Shown: positions 1 through 7,038 of the stretch, in pieces | How positions within the stretch are numbered: the first letter of the stretch is position 1 | Layout: the number at the start of each line of letters is the position of its first letter | Source of the DNA: Desulfobulbaceae bacterium UBA2262 | GTDB taxonomy: Bacteria; Desulfobacterota; Desulfobulbia; Desulfobulbales; Desulfurivibrionaceae | DNA length: 12,544 nt | Direction: 5' to 3' | Assembly: GCA_002347185.1 (NCBI GenBank) | Contig: DDXK01000022.1 | Coordinates: 1 to 12,544, forward strand | The notes under the pieces: generated by a model | The model's input: the letters and a program-made list of their open reading frames with translations, nothing else | The model's database searches: none | Told to the model about the DNA's origin: nothing | Translations under genes and position numbers: made by a program

Positions 1-430
1 GGTCATGGGCCGCCTGGACGACGTCATCAATGTTTCCGGCCATCGCCTCGGTACCGCCGAAATCGAATCGGCCCTGGTGGCGCACCCGGACGTGGCTGAA
101 GCCGCGGTGGTCGGCGCCCCCCACGAGATCAAGGGCCAGACCATCTATGCCTATGTATCCCTGAAAGCAGGCGTCAAGCCGAGCGACGAGCTGCGCGGCG
201 CCCTGCGCACCCATGTCCGCAAGGAGATCGGCCCCATCGCCACTCCGGAGTTCCTGCAGTTCGCGGAAGGGTTGCCCAAGACCCGCAGCGGCAAGATCAT
301 GCGCCGAATCCTGCGCAAGATCGCGGCCGGCGAGACCGAGGCCCACGACTTCGGCGATACCTCCACCCTGGCCGATCCTTCTGTGGTGGACACCCTGGTG
401 GCCGGCAGCAAGGATTTCGTCAAGAAGTAA
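1..430 (+). CDS. acs: Acetyl-CoA synthetase, C-terminal part (5' end outside the window)
   Basis: This is the last ~142 codons of an AMP-forming acetate:CoA ligase, which converts acetate, ATP and CoA to acetyl-CoA via acetyl-AMP. The visible fragment is the mobile C-terminal domain. It opens with the hinge and A8-type motif GRLDDVINVSGHRLGTAEIE, which is near-identical to classical Acs. Further on it has PKTRSGKIMRRILRKIA, the A10 motif. The lysine of SGK (codon 293-295) is the catalytic lysine that is reversibly acetylated in Acs of other bacteria (family knowledge). The reading frame runs in from the left edge, so the Met at position 5 is internal and not a start. The stop is TAA at 428-430. 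A strong terminator follows 26 bp later, so this gene ends its transcription unit. Propionyl-CoA synthetase is a less likely alternative; the fragment cannot fully exclude it. Confidence 0.93.
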   Translation, partial: VMGRLDDVINVSGHRLGTAEIESALVAHPDVAEAAVVGAPHEIKGQTIYAYVSLKAGVKPSDELRGALRTHVRKEIGPIATPEFLQFAEGLPKTRSGKIMRRILRKIAAGETEAHDFGDTSTLADPSVVDTLVAGSKDFVKK

Positions 431-456
431 GCGACAAAAGACAGCGCCATACCGAC

Positions 457-493
457 AAAAAAAAGGAGCCGGGAATTCCCGGCTCCTTTTTTT
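457..493. terminator. Symmetrical bidirectional intrinsic terminator
   Basis: An 11-bp GC-rich stem (GGAGCCGGGAA / TTCCCGGCTCC, 465-486) has no unpaired bases between the arms, so the real RNA loop must form by opening the central AATT. It is flanked by eight A (457-464) on the left and seven T (487-493) on the right. The arrangement therefore gives a hairpin plus U-tract on both strands. It sits between the convergent acs end (430) and mltB end (554), and would stop transcription from both sides. Confidence 0.92.
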
Positions 494-553
494 GTCCCTC
501 GCAACAATCGTGTCAGGCACGCTGCCACGGCTGAATCCGCGAAAAAGCCGGGG

Positions 554-1594
554 TCAGTTTCCCTCGCGCAGCCTCTCGGCCAGCTCGGCCACGGCCATGG
601 CGTAGCGGTTGGAGTTGTTCCACTTGGTGATGGCCTGAAGATTGGGATAACCGGCCACATAGCGCAAACCGCCGTCCGCAAGCTCCAGGCCGACTATGGT
701 GAGGTCACGGTTCTCCTGGGGCGCCACCAGCGCAACACCCTGGATTCTCTTCACTTCTTCCCAGGGCACCAGCCCCTTTCTCCCCCGGGCATGGGCCCGG
801 ACCAGGGCTTCTCCCTTCAGCTCGCGGCCGAGCTCCCAGTAGACCGGGGAACCCAAGGCCCAGCCAAAACGCTTCAGATAGTTGGCGATGCTGGCCAGGA
901 CATCGGGCACCGACTCCCAGACATCGCGGCGGCCGTCCCCGTCGAAATCCACCGCGTAGAGGCGGAAGCTCGAAGGGATGAACTGGGTCTGACCGAAAGC
1001 GCCCCCATAGGAGCCGGTGATGGCGAGCGGGTCCACCCCGTTCTCCCGGCAGAGCAGCAGGTATTCGATTAACTGTTCCCGATAGAAACCGCTCCGGCGC
1101 GGATAGGCGTCGAACATAGTGTTCAGGGTCTGGAAGAGGCCGAAAGCACCCTTGTGCTCCCCGAACTTGCTCTCTATGCCCCAGATGGCGACGACGATCT
1201 CGCGTTCCACCCCGATCTCCTTCTCGATCCGGTCGAGCAGCTCCTGGTGGCGAGCAAGCAGCTGCCTGCCTTCGCTGATCATCTGCGGGGTGACAAAACG
1301 TGGATAGTAGAGATGGTAGGGCTTGGCCTCCCACTGGGTGTCCATGAGCTCAAGCACCCTTTTCTTGATGCTCACCCCGGCGAAGAGCCGCTCGAGCTCC
1401 TCGTCGCTGAAGCCGTGCCTGTGGCGCAGCTCCTGAAAAAGCTCCCGGTAGCGGGCGCTGCCAAGATCAATGGCCTGCCCGTCTGCCACCAGATCAGCGG
1501 CCTTTGGCGCCTCCTCCCCCGTTGCCGCCGGCGCAAAGAGTACGCAGGCCCAGAAAAGAAGAACGGCCGCCAGCTTGTTTTTTCGCGCAGTCAT
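554..1594 (-). CDS. mltB: MltB-family lytic murein transglycosylase
   Basis: This 346-residue protein is predicted to cleave the MurNAc-GlcNAc bond of peptidoglycan with formation of 1,6-anhydro-MurNAc, in the periplasm. Residues 1-26 are a signal peptide (basic MTARKNK, then a hydrophobic stretch, then APAATG). Cys17 sits in FWAC, a poor lipobox, so a soluble or SPase I-processed form is as likely as a lipoprotein. The catalytic Glu is E141 in AIWGIESKFG. The substrate-groove motif GAFGQTQFIPSSF follows at 198-210. Residues 216-226 (DFDGDGRRDVW) form an EF-hand-like calcium loop as in E. coli MltB. The C-terminus keeps the family ending NLQAITKWNNSNRYAMAV. Length is normal. The ATG overlaps the upstream stop as ATGA, and a good ribosome site GAGGTG (1603-1608) lies 8 nt before it. 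It is the last gene of the minus-strand cluster. Confidence 0.93.
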   Translation of the reverse strand: MTARKNKLAAVLLFWACVLFAPAATGEEAPKAADLVADGQAIDLGSARYRELFQELRHRHGFSDEELERLFAGVSIKKRVLELMDTQWEAKPYHLYYPRFVTPQMISEGRQLLARHQELLDRIEKEIGVEREIVVAIWGIESKFGEHKGAFGLFQTLNTMFDAYPRRSGFYREQLIEYLLLCRENGVDPLAITGSYGGAFGQTQFIPSSFRLYAVDFDGDGRRDVWESVPDVLASIANYLKRFGWALGSPVYWELGRELKGEALVRAHARGRKGLVPWEEVKRIQGVALVAPQENRDLTIVGLELADGGLRYVAGYPNLQAITKWNNSNRYAMAVAELAERLREGN

Positions 1595-2562
1595 GCTGAA
1601 AACACCTCGTCAAAAGTCCGGCAGAACGCGTCAACCTGCGCCGCCGGCAAGGAATTGATCCCGGCCGCGGCCGCCCTGCCGCCGCCGGTGGGAAAGAGCC
1701 GGCACAGCGCGTCCGCCCCCTGCCTGCGGGCAAGGGGAGCACGCACGCTGACCATCCGGGTGCCGTCCCCATTGTCCACCAGCAGGGCGTGCGCCTTGTC
1801 GGGCAGCTCCCTGGCTTTTTCGTTGGCGAAGACCCCGGCCGCCCGCCTGGCCCATTTTTCCGCCGGGAATTCATAAATCCGCCCGTGCGGGCTCTGCCGC
1901 AGGGGGGCCACGCTCCGGCCGCGCCGCAGGTCGTCGGCAAAGCCGTCCCGCAGGCGGGCAAGATCCTGGGAGCGCTCATAAAACTCCAGGGGATCGGCAT
2001 AGGGCCGCACGGCGGCGAAAAGCGCCTCTGGCTCGAGATGAAGATCTTCCCGGTCCTGGCCATAGCCGTTGTAGTTCATCAACTCGCCAAGCTCACGCAG
2101 CCGGGCGAGCTTCCCCTCGGACAGATCGAGAGAGGCGGCGGCCTTCCGCGCCGAATCGTGCAGGTTGTCGCCAAAAGCGGCTGCCACGGCCCAGGCCCGA
2201 TACCGGCCGCCGAGCAGCCCGTCGACGATGAGCGAGGTGCAGACCTCGGGGCTGGGGTCGATATGGGCGGTCAGGCGCGGGGAAGAGGGGATCTCGCCCG
2301 CGTAGTGGTGATCGACATAAACCACCGTGCAAGTGGCAAGCAGGCGGAGCAGGGAGGCGCGATTGCTCTCCAGGGAGATATCCAGCACGGTCAGGGTGGC
2401 GTTTTCAACCCCTCCCAAGCCATCAAGAAGCTTGATATCCCGCTTCACCCCGGAAACGAGGCGGGCCTCCCGCGGCTCGGCCAGCCGGAGCTGGTGCAGG
2501 GCGCAGATGCCGTCGGCATCGCCGTTGAACACATCGTAAAAGTCGGACATAACCGGTACCAA
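1591..2562 (-). CDS. DHH-family phosphoesterase of unknown substrate
   Basis: The 323-residue protein has the DHH phosphoesterase plan. Motif I is FNGDADGICA (Asp15, Asp17), motif II is VLDIS (Asp61), and motif III is VDHH (Asp84, His85, His86). Motif IV is AAFGDN (Asp132). These residues bind two metal ions in RecJ, NrnA and GdpP relatives. A C-terminal DHHA1-type substrate domain ends in PTGGGRAAAAGIN (291-303), where the usual GGGH His is Arg296. Size resembles NrnA-type nanoRNases, but oligonucleotide, pAp or cyclic-dinucleotide substrates cannot be told apart here. There are no membrane segments or signal peptide, so it is cytoplasmic. I chose the TTG at 2562-2560 because AGGA (2573-2570) lies 7 nt upstream. 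The ATG at 2550-2548 (MSDFYDVF) gives a more family-like N-terminus but has no clear ribosome site. It starts 21 bp after lptD and overlaps mltB by 4 bp. Confidence 0.85.
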   Translation of the reverse strand: MVPVMSDFYDVFNGDADGICALHQLRLAEPREARLVSGVKRDIKLLDGLGGVENATLTVLDISLESNRASLLRLLATCTVVYVDHHYAGEIPSSPRLTAHIDPSPEVCTSLIVDGLLGGRYRAWAVAAAFGDNLHDSARKAAASLDLSEGKLARLRELGELMNYNGYGQDREDLHLEPEALFAAVRPYADPLEFYERSQDLARLRDGFADDLRRGRSVAPLRQSPHGRIYEFPAEKWARRAAGVFANEKARELPDKAHALLVDNGDGTRMVSVRAPLARRQGADALCRLFPTGGGRAAAAGINSLPAAQVDAFCRTFDEVFSA

Positions 2563-2583
2563 AAGATTATCCTGAGGGATCCC

Positions 2584-4902
2584 TCAGAGATTGCTCCTGC
2601 CCCAGCGGAAGGCGCGGCCCACGCCGTCCAGGGAGAAGATGACCATGACCCGCTCCTCGTCGGCGGCCCTGGTGGTTTCCAGTTCCACCATCCAGCAGTG
2701 CGGATGGTAGGCAAGCCCCAGGCCCGACTCCACGGTATGATCGGCGGAAAACGACTTGTTGAGATAGGCGGTGGCAAGGAGGGTCTCACTGAGCTTCGCC
2801 CTGACCCGCCCCTCCAGGTCATGCACCGAATCGCCGCCTTCCGTGTAAAAATAAGGCGCCCGCATGGTGCTGTCCTGCAGGTAGCGGTAATCGACGGCAA
2901 AGCTGTGGCCGCCCGGCAGGTCGTAGCTGCTCAACAGCTCGTAGCGGCTCACCCCCTTGCCGTACATGCTCAGGTTGGTCTGATAGCGCAGGCGCCAGCG
3001 CTCCAGGGGGCGCAGCTCGAAATCAAGGCGGAGGTCCGACCAGTCGTAGCGGCTCGCCGCAGGTCCCACCACCATGGAATCGGGGTTCTCCTCCCGCAGG
3101 TCATAGGTCTGCAGGAGCTTGAAGACGGCAAACTCCCGGTTCCACCCTTCCCCCTTCCCGTTGAACCCGCCGATGCCGAAGTAGTTGTTGAACTGCCAGG
3201 TAAGCCAGTTCCGCCGCTCCAGGCTGTCCACCGCATCGAGGTCGGGCAGCTCGCGCTCCGCGCTCCTGCTCAGGTATTCGTAAACGAGATTGGGGCGGAG
3301 CATGTGTTCGAGCCAGTCCGCGCCGCCCAGGTCAACGGCGAATTCGCGCACGAGGGTGGTGGCCATGTTGCCGGTGATGTCGAAGGCCTGCCGGTCCTGA
3401 AGACGATCATGCTCCCAGGCGGAATCGCCGTAATTTTCCACCTGATAGACCGTTTCCCGCAGCCCGCCGGTGACCTTGCCCTCCAGCCAACCCCCTCCCG
3501 GCAGGGCGGAAATGAGCTGGGGATGGAGGTCCAGCCGCTGGGCGCCGACCCCATCCTCCCGCCAGTAATTGACTGCCTCGCCGGCCCAGGCCCCGCTCAG
3601 GCCGGAAGCGGCAAGAGGCACCCGCCCGGCAAAGTCGAGCCGCGGCAGGGCCTGCAAGGGGGAAGGGGTGCGATCGAGAATAAGGTACTCGCCATCCTCC
3701 AGAACCCCGTCGCCGTCATCGCCGGTCAGGAGCTGGTCGTGGCCCGCGTTCCGCCTGGTCCGCACCTCGCCGCTCAGGATCATGTTGCTCCAGGATCTGA
3801 TGAGCTGCAGGGAGGATTCGCGCTCGGCTATGGTCTCTTCCTGGAGCTCGCGCTGGAAATCCTCGAGAAAAAGGGTCTGGCTGGCCCCATAGCCCAGGGA
3901 GCCGCCGTCGAACTCCTGGAGGTAGTCCTGATCGGAAACCAGGTCAAGATCGAGCTTTGCGGTCCAGTCGTTGCCGAAGTCGTGATCCGCCTTGCCCCGC
4001 AGCCAGTAGCGGTTGCTCTCCCGGCGGATGAGGCCGTCACCCTTGTACTCGTCGCCCAGATCCGCTCCGTCCTGCAGATCGTCGCGCAGATAATTGAACA
4101 TGAAGGTGCCATGGGAGCCAGTCCCCAGCGCGTAGCGGTACTGGGCGCCGTAGAGAGGGCCCCGCTCGGAGAGATAGCCCGGATAGAGGGTCACGTCCTG
4201 GCTGGGCGAGATGTTGAGAAAAAAGGGAGCCACAAGCCCGAAGCCATCCCGGCTCGAGTGCGACCACTCCGGAAAAAGAAAGCCGCTCTCCCGCTTGGTT
4301 TTGGCCGGGAAGGTGAAATAGGGGGTGTAGAGCACCGGCACGTCCTGCACCTGGAAGCGGACATTGGTGAGATGGGCCATGCCGTCCACGGTGAGTTTGG
4401 TTCTGCTGCTGCGGAAGGACCAGGGAGTCCGCTCGCCTTCCGGGGTTCGGCAGGCCGAGGCCCAGCCATTGGTGAGGGTATAGGTGAAGTCGCCGGTCTT
4501 GACCACCTCGTCGCCCTTGACGAACATATGGGTCTCGGCCATGAAGAGGGTCGAGTCGCGGAAGGTGCCGGTTTTTGCCTCCAGATCGAGCTCGGCGCTC
4601 CCGGCCCTGATCTCGTCGCGGGCCGAGAGGACATAGACGTTGCCGCGGGCCTTGACCGTGCCCCGCTCCAGATCATAGCGGACCCAGTCGGCCCGGATCA
4701 CCATGGACCTGGGATCCTCCCCCCGGGGGCGGGTCAGGATGACGTTGCCTTCGGCCAGAACACTCTCCGGCTCCTTGAGGTGGATGAGGCTGTCCGCCGT
4801 GATCTCCCAGGGCGCGGGCCTGGCCGCCGCCTCCGCCGGGAGCCCGGCGAGCAGGAACAGGGCAAGGAACAGGCGGGAGAAGATGTCCCGGTTACGCAGC
4901 AT
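2584..4902 (-). CDS. lptD: LptD (OstA/Imp), outer-membrane LPS assembly barrel
   Basis: LptD, with lipoprotein LptE, inserts lipopolysaccharide into the outer leaflet of the outer membrane. From the ATG at 4902 the 772-residue protein begins with a clear signal peptide (MLRNRDIFSRLFLALFLLAG, cleavage near AEAA). It is followed by an LptA-like OstA domain (about residues 33-150; repeated turns such as RGTVKARGNVYVL). A long LptD barrel region then carries alternating aromatic/polar strands to the C-terminus. An in-frame ATG at 4977, directly abutting the ilvD stop, would add 25 charged residues before the signal peptide. I prefer 4902 because the signal peptide begins there and GGGGA (4910-4906) is close upstream. 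Only two cysteines remain in the mature protein, C151 (ASACRTPEG) and C736 (HPHCWMVEL), compared with four in E. coli. They could form one disulfide linking the N-terminal domain to the barrel (inference). It lies second in the ilvD cluster. Confidence 0.93.
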   Translation of the reverse strand: MLRNRDIFSRLFLALFLLAGLPAEAAARPAPWEITADSLIHLKEPESVLAEGNVILTRPRGEDPRSMVIRADWVRYDLERGTVKARGNVYVLSARDEIRAGSAELDLEAKTGTFRDSTLFMAETHMFVKGDEVVKTGDFTYTLTNGWASACRTPEGERTPWSFRSSRTKLTVDGMAHLTNVRFQVQDVPVLYTPYFTFPAKTKRESGFLFPEWSHSSRDGFGLVAPFFLNISPSQDVTLYPGYLSERGPLYGAQYRYALGTGSHGTFMFNYLRDDLQDGADLGDEYKGDGLIRRESNRYWLRGKADHDFGNDWTAKLDLDLVSDQDYLQEFDGGSLGYGASQTLFLEDFQRELQEETIAERESSLQLIRSWSNMILSGEVRTRRNAGHDQLLTGDDGDGVLEDGEYLILDRTPSPLQALPRLDFAGRVPLAASGLSGAWAGEAVNYWREDGVGAQRLDLHPQLISALPGGGWLEGKVTGGLRETVYQVENYGDSAWEHDRLQDRQAFDITGNMATTLVREFAVDLGGADWLEHMLRPNLVYEYLSRSAERELPDLDAVDSLERRNWLTWQFNNYFGIGGFNGKGEGWNREFAVFKLLQTYDLREENPDSMVVGPAASRYDWSDLRLDFELRPLERWRLRYQTNLSMYGKGVSRYELLSSYDLPGGHSFAVDYRYLQDSTMRAPYFYTEGGDSVHDLEGRVRAKLSETLLATAYLNKSFSADHTVESGLGLAYHPHCWMVELETTRAADEERVMVIFSLDGVGRAFRWGRSNL

Positions 4903-4977
4903 GTTTCCCCATTGGCTCGATTTCTCCCTTCGGCGGCGCTTCTCCCCGCGGCACAAGCCACGAGAACCTGGCAGCAT

Positions 4978-6666
4978 CTATCTGTTGCAGGCGTCGTCCC
5001 GCAGAACCGCGCCGGTGCTGCCGGAGGTTACCAGTCGGGCATAGCGGGCCGCGTAGCCGCTGGTGATCTTCGGGGCCGGCGGCCGCCAGGCAGCCTGGCG
5101 TTTCATGAGTACGTCCTCGGCCACGGCCAGTTCGATCTTCTTGTGACGGATGTCTATATTGATGCGGTCGCCTTCCTCCACAAGGGCGATGGGGCCGCCG
5201 TCCGCCGCTTCCGGGGAGACATGGCCGATGCAGGCGCCCTGGGTGCCGCCGCTGAAACGGCCGTCGGTGATGAGGGCCACGCTCTTGCCCAGCCCCATGC
5301 CGATGATGGCCGAGGTGGGGGAAAGCATCTCCGGCATGCCGGGGCCGCCCTTGGGGCCGCAATAGCGGATCACGATCACGTCGCCGGCCTTGATCCGCCC
5401 TTCGAGAATGGCGGACTGCGCCTCTGCCTCGGAATTGAAAACCCGGGCCGGGCCGCTGTGGGAAAGCATCTCCTCGGAAACGGCGGATTGCTTGACCACG
5501 CAGCCATCCGGAGCCAGGTTGCCGTAAAGCACGGCGATGCCGCCGAACTTATGGTAGGGCTCCTCCACCGGCCGGATGATGTCCGCATCCCGCACCTTGA
5601 CCTTTTCCAGGTTTTCGCGCAGGGTCCTGCCGGTAACGGTCATGACCTCGAGGTTGATTGCGGAATTGGAGTTGAGCAGCTCCCGCATCACCGCCGGCAC
5701 GCCGCCGGCCTCGTCCAGCTGCTGCAGGCTGTGCGGACCGCCGGGAATCAGGCTGCAGAGATGCGGCACCCGCTCGCTCACCTCGTTGAAAAGGGCCAGG
5801 GGCAGTTCCACCCCTGCCTCCTTGGCGATGGCGGGCACATGCAGCACGGTATTGGTGGAGCAGCCCAGGGCCATGTCGATGGCCATGGCGTTCTCAAAGG
5901 CCTTGCGGGTGGCGATGTCGCGGGGGCGGATATCCTCGGCGAGCAGCTGCATCACCGCCATGCCCGCCGACTTGGCCAGGCGGATCCGGGCGGCGGAGAC
6001 GGCCGGAATGGTGCCGTTGCCGGGCAGCCCCAGGCCGATGGCCTCGGTGAGGCAGTTCATGGAATTGGCGGTGAACATGCCGGCGCAGGAGCCGCAGCCC
6101 GGGCAGGCCTTGTCTTCCAGCTCGGCCATCTCCTCCATGCTCATGGTGTTGGCCTTCACCCGGCCGACCCCCTCGAAAACGCTGACCAGATGCACGTCCT
6201 GCCCGCGAAACTTGCCGGTGAGCATGGGGCCGCCGCTCACCATGATGGCCGGGATATTGACCCGCAGCATGGCCATGAGCATGCCGGGGGTGACCTTGTC
6301 GCAATTGGGGATCAGCACCAGGGCGTCGAAGGGATGGGCCATGGCCATGATCTCCACCGAATCGGCGATGATCTCGCGGCTGGCCAGGGAATACTTCATG
6401 CCGGTGTGGTTCATGGCCAGGCCGTCGCAGACGCCGATGGTGCCGAAGGCGATGGGTGTGCCGCCGGCCATGCGCACCCCGGTCTTCACCGCCTCGAGAA
6501 TCTTGTCGAGATGGGAATGGCCGGGCACTATTTCACTGTGGGCGTGGCAGACCCCGACCAGCGGCCGACGGATCTCCTCGTCGGTGTAGCCCATGGCCTT
6601 CATCAGGGAGCGGTGCGGTGACCGTTCCAAACCTTTCCGGATTGCATCGCTGCGCATCTGTTTCAT
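4978..6666 (-). CDS. ilvD: Dihydroxy-acid dehydratase
   Basis: IlvD dehydrates 2,3-dihydroxy-isovalerate and 2,3-dihydroxy-3-methylvalerate to the 2-keto acids that precede valine, leucine and isoleucine; it is a cytoplasmic Fe-S enzyme. The 562 residues are full length for the family. Fe-S and Mg-site motifs are present: GVCDG (C80), IPNCDKVTPGML (C122, with Asp123 and Lys124, the lysine carbamylated in known structures), and CPGCGSCAGMFTANSMNC (C188, C191, C194). The catalytic-serine motif DGRFSGGTQG lies near the C-terminus. The ATG at 6666 is preceded by GCGGGA; a second ATG at 6657 gives the common MRSD start but has no ribosome site. It is the first gene of the minus-strand cluster and is driven by the promoter at 6719-6746. 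The stop TAG (4980-4978) is followed immediately by an in-frame lptD ATG. Edd and sugar-acid dehydratases are related, but the motif context fits IlvD best. Confidence 0.96.
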   Translation of the reverse strand: MKQMRSDAIRKGLERSPHRSLMKAMGYTDEEIRRPLVGVCHAHSEIVPGHSHLDKILEAVKTGVRMAGGTPIAFGTIGVCDGLAMNHTGMKYSLASREIIADSVEIMAMAHPFDALVLIPNCDKVTPGMLMAMLRVNIPAIMVSGGPMLTGKFRGQDVHLVSVFEGVGRVKANTMSMEEMAELEDKACPGCGSCAGMFTANSMNCLTEAIGLGLPGNGTIPAVSAARIRLAKSAGMAVMQLLAEDIRPRDIATRKAFENAMAIDMALGCSTNTVLHVPAIAKEAGVELPLALFNEVSERVPHLCSLIPGGPHSLQQLDEAGGVPAVMRELLNSNSAINLEVMTVTGRTLRENLEKVKVRDADIIRPVEEPYHKFGGIAVLYGNLAPDGCVVKQSAVSEEMLSHSGPARVFNSEAEAQSAILEGRIKAGDVIVIRYCGPKGGPGMPEMLSPTSAIIGMGLGKSVALITDGRFSGGTQGACIGHVSPEAADGGPIALVEEGDRINIDIRHKKIELAVAEDVLMKRQAAWRPPAPKITSGYAARYARLVTSGSTGAVLRDDACNR

Positions 6667-6718
6667 ATCGTTTTCCCGCTGCTTGTGCTGGATTCACCTG
6701 CTTTCATAAGAATTTTGA

Positions 6719-6746
6719 ATCTTAGCAGGACGCCGCCCGCTGTCAA
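6719..6746 (-). promoter_or_regulatory. Sigma-70-type promoter of the ilvD cluster
   Basis: Reading the minus strand, the -35 is a perfect TTGACA (6746-6741) and the -10 is TAAGAT (6724-6719), separated by 16 bp. Transcription should begin near 6712, giving a leader of about 45 nt before the ilvD ATG at 6666. It is the only strong promoter seen for the four minus-strand genes, so it probably drives ilvD, lptD, the DHH gene and mltB together. Confidence 0.8.
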
Positions 6747-6762
6747 GGCAAAAGTCGCCGGC

Positions 6763-6788
6763 TGGCAAATTCGCGGGCTTGGCAAATT
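6763..6788. repeat. Two direct copies of TGGCAAATT upstream of the ilvD -35
   Basis: TGGCAAATT occurs at 6763-6771 and again at 6780-6788, a start-to-start spacing of 17 bp. The nearer copy lies 16 bp upstream of the ilvD -35. A related GCAAATTT is at 6893-6900. The position and tandem arrangement would suit an activator site, but the repeats are short and no regulator is identified. Confidence 0.4.
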
Positions 6789-6817
6789 TCTTCCGCCCGC
6801 GCTGTGACCGCGCACGA

Positions 6818-6860
6818 GGCAAAAAACCTGGCGGGGCCGGAAGCGGAAGGTTTTTTCGCC
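6818..6860. other. Hairpin with A/T tracts in the divergent intergenic region
   Basis: AAAAAACCT (6821-6829) and AGGTTTTTT (6848-6856) are perfect inverted repeats around an 18-nt GC-rich loop; outer GGC (6818-6820) and GCC (6858-6860) extend the stem with one bulged C. The T-tract on each strand resembles a weak bidirectional terminator. The GC part of the stem is short, and the inner loop can form CCG-CTTC-CGG on the minus strand. It lies upstream of both flanking genes, so its target transcript is unclear. Confidence 0.4.
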
Positions 6861-6990
6861 CGTCTGCCGGCGCCAGGATCGGCCCTGCCCGAGCAAATTT
6901 GACTTGCGAATACCAAGGGATTGTTTTAACTTGCAATTTAAGAAAAACTCCCTGCGCGTTCGGGCGCCGGCCTCCAGCAACCCTTATCAC

Positions 6991-7002
6991 ATGGGATCCC
7001 AT
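6991..7002. promoter_or_regulatory. Perfect 12-bp palindrome upstream of the radical SAM gene
   Basis: ATGGGATCCCAT reads the same on both strands and lies 36 bp before the ATG at 7039. It could be an operator half-site pair or a chance palindrome; nothing else in the sequence tells these apart. Confidence 0.2.
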
Positions 7003-7038
7003 CCTGTCCAGCCGCCCTCCGGCTGATCCTGAGAATGC

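Larger units (their letters stand above)
6747..7038. other. Rest of the divergent intergenic region
   Basis: No convincing coding sequence is visible between the ilvD promoter and the radical SAM start; frames that cross it lack family-like content and ribosome sites. Beyond the repeats and hairpin listed separately, it has an AT-rich patch (about 6893-6945) with a -35-like TTGACT (6899-6904). No good -10 follows at normal spacing (TGTTTT at 17 bp). This patch is the most likely place for the + strand promoter of the radical SAM gene, but I cannot define it. Related decamers ACTTGCGAAT (6902-6911) and ACTTGCAATT (6929-6938) also lie there. Confidence 0.35.

Noticed and set aside
554..1594. 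MltB as a clear lipoprotein
   Set aside because: Cys17 is preceded by FWA, which does not match a normal lipobox; a cleavable signal peptide near residue 26 is at least as likely.
4903..4977. Longer LptD start at the ATG abutting the ilvD stop
   Set aside because: It would place 25 mostly charged residues before the signal peptide and has no ribosome site; kept only as an alternative.
1789..6621. An open frame of 1,610 codons on the + strand, antisense to ilvD, lptD and the DHH gene
   Set aside because: All three opposing genes have clear family motifs and high-GC third positions, which suppress stops in an antisense frame. The antisense product is Gly/His/Ala/Pro-rich, has no recognisable domain and no ribosome site.
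6663..6712. ilv-type attenuator leader peptide
   Set aside because: The small frame lacks runs of Ile, Leu or Val codons, and no terminator hairpin lies between the promoter and ilvD.
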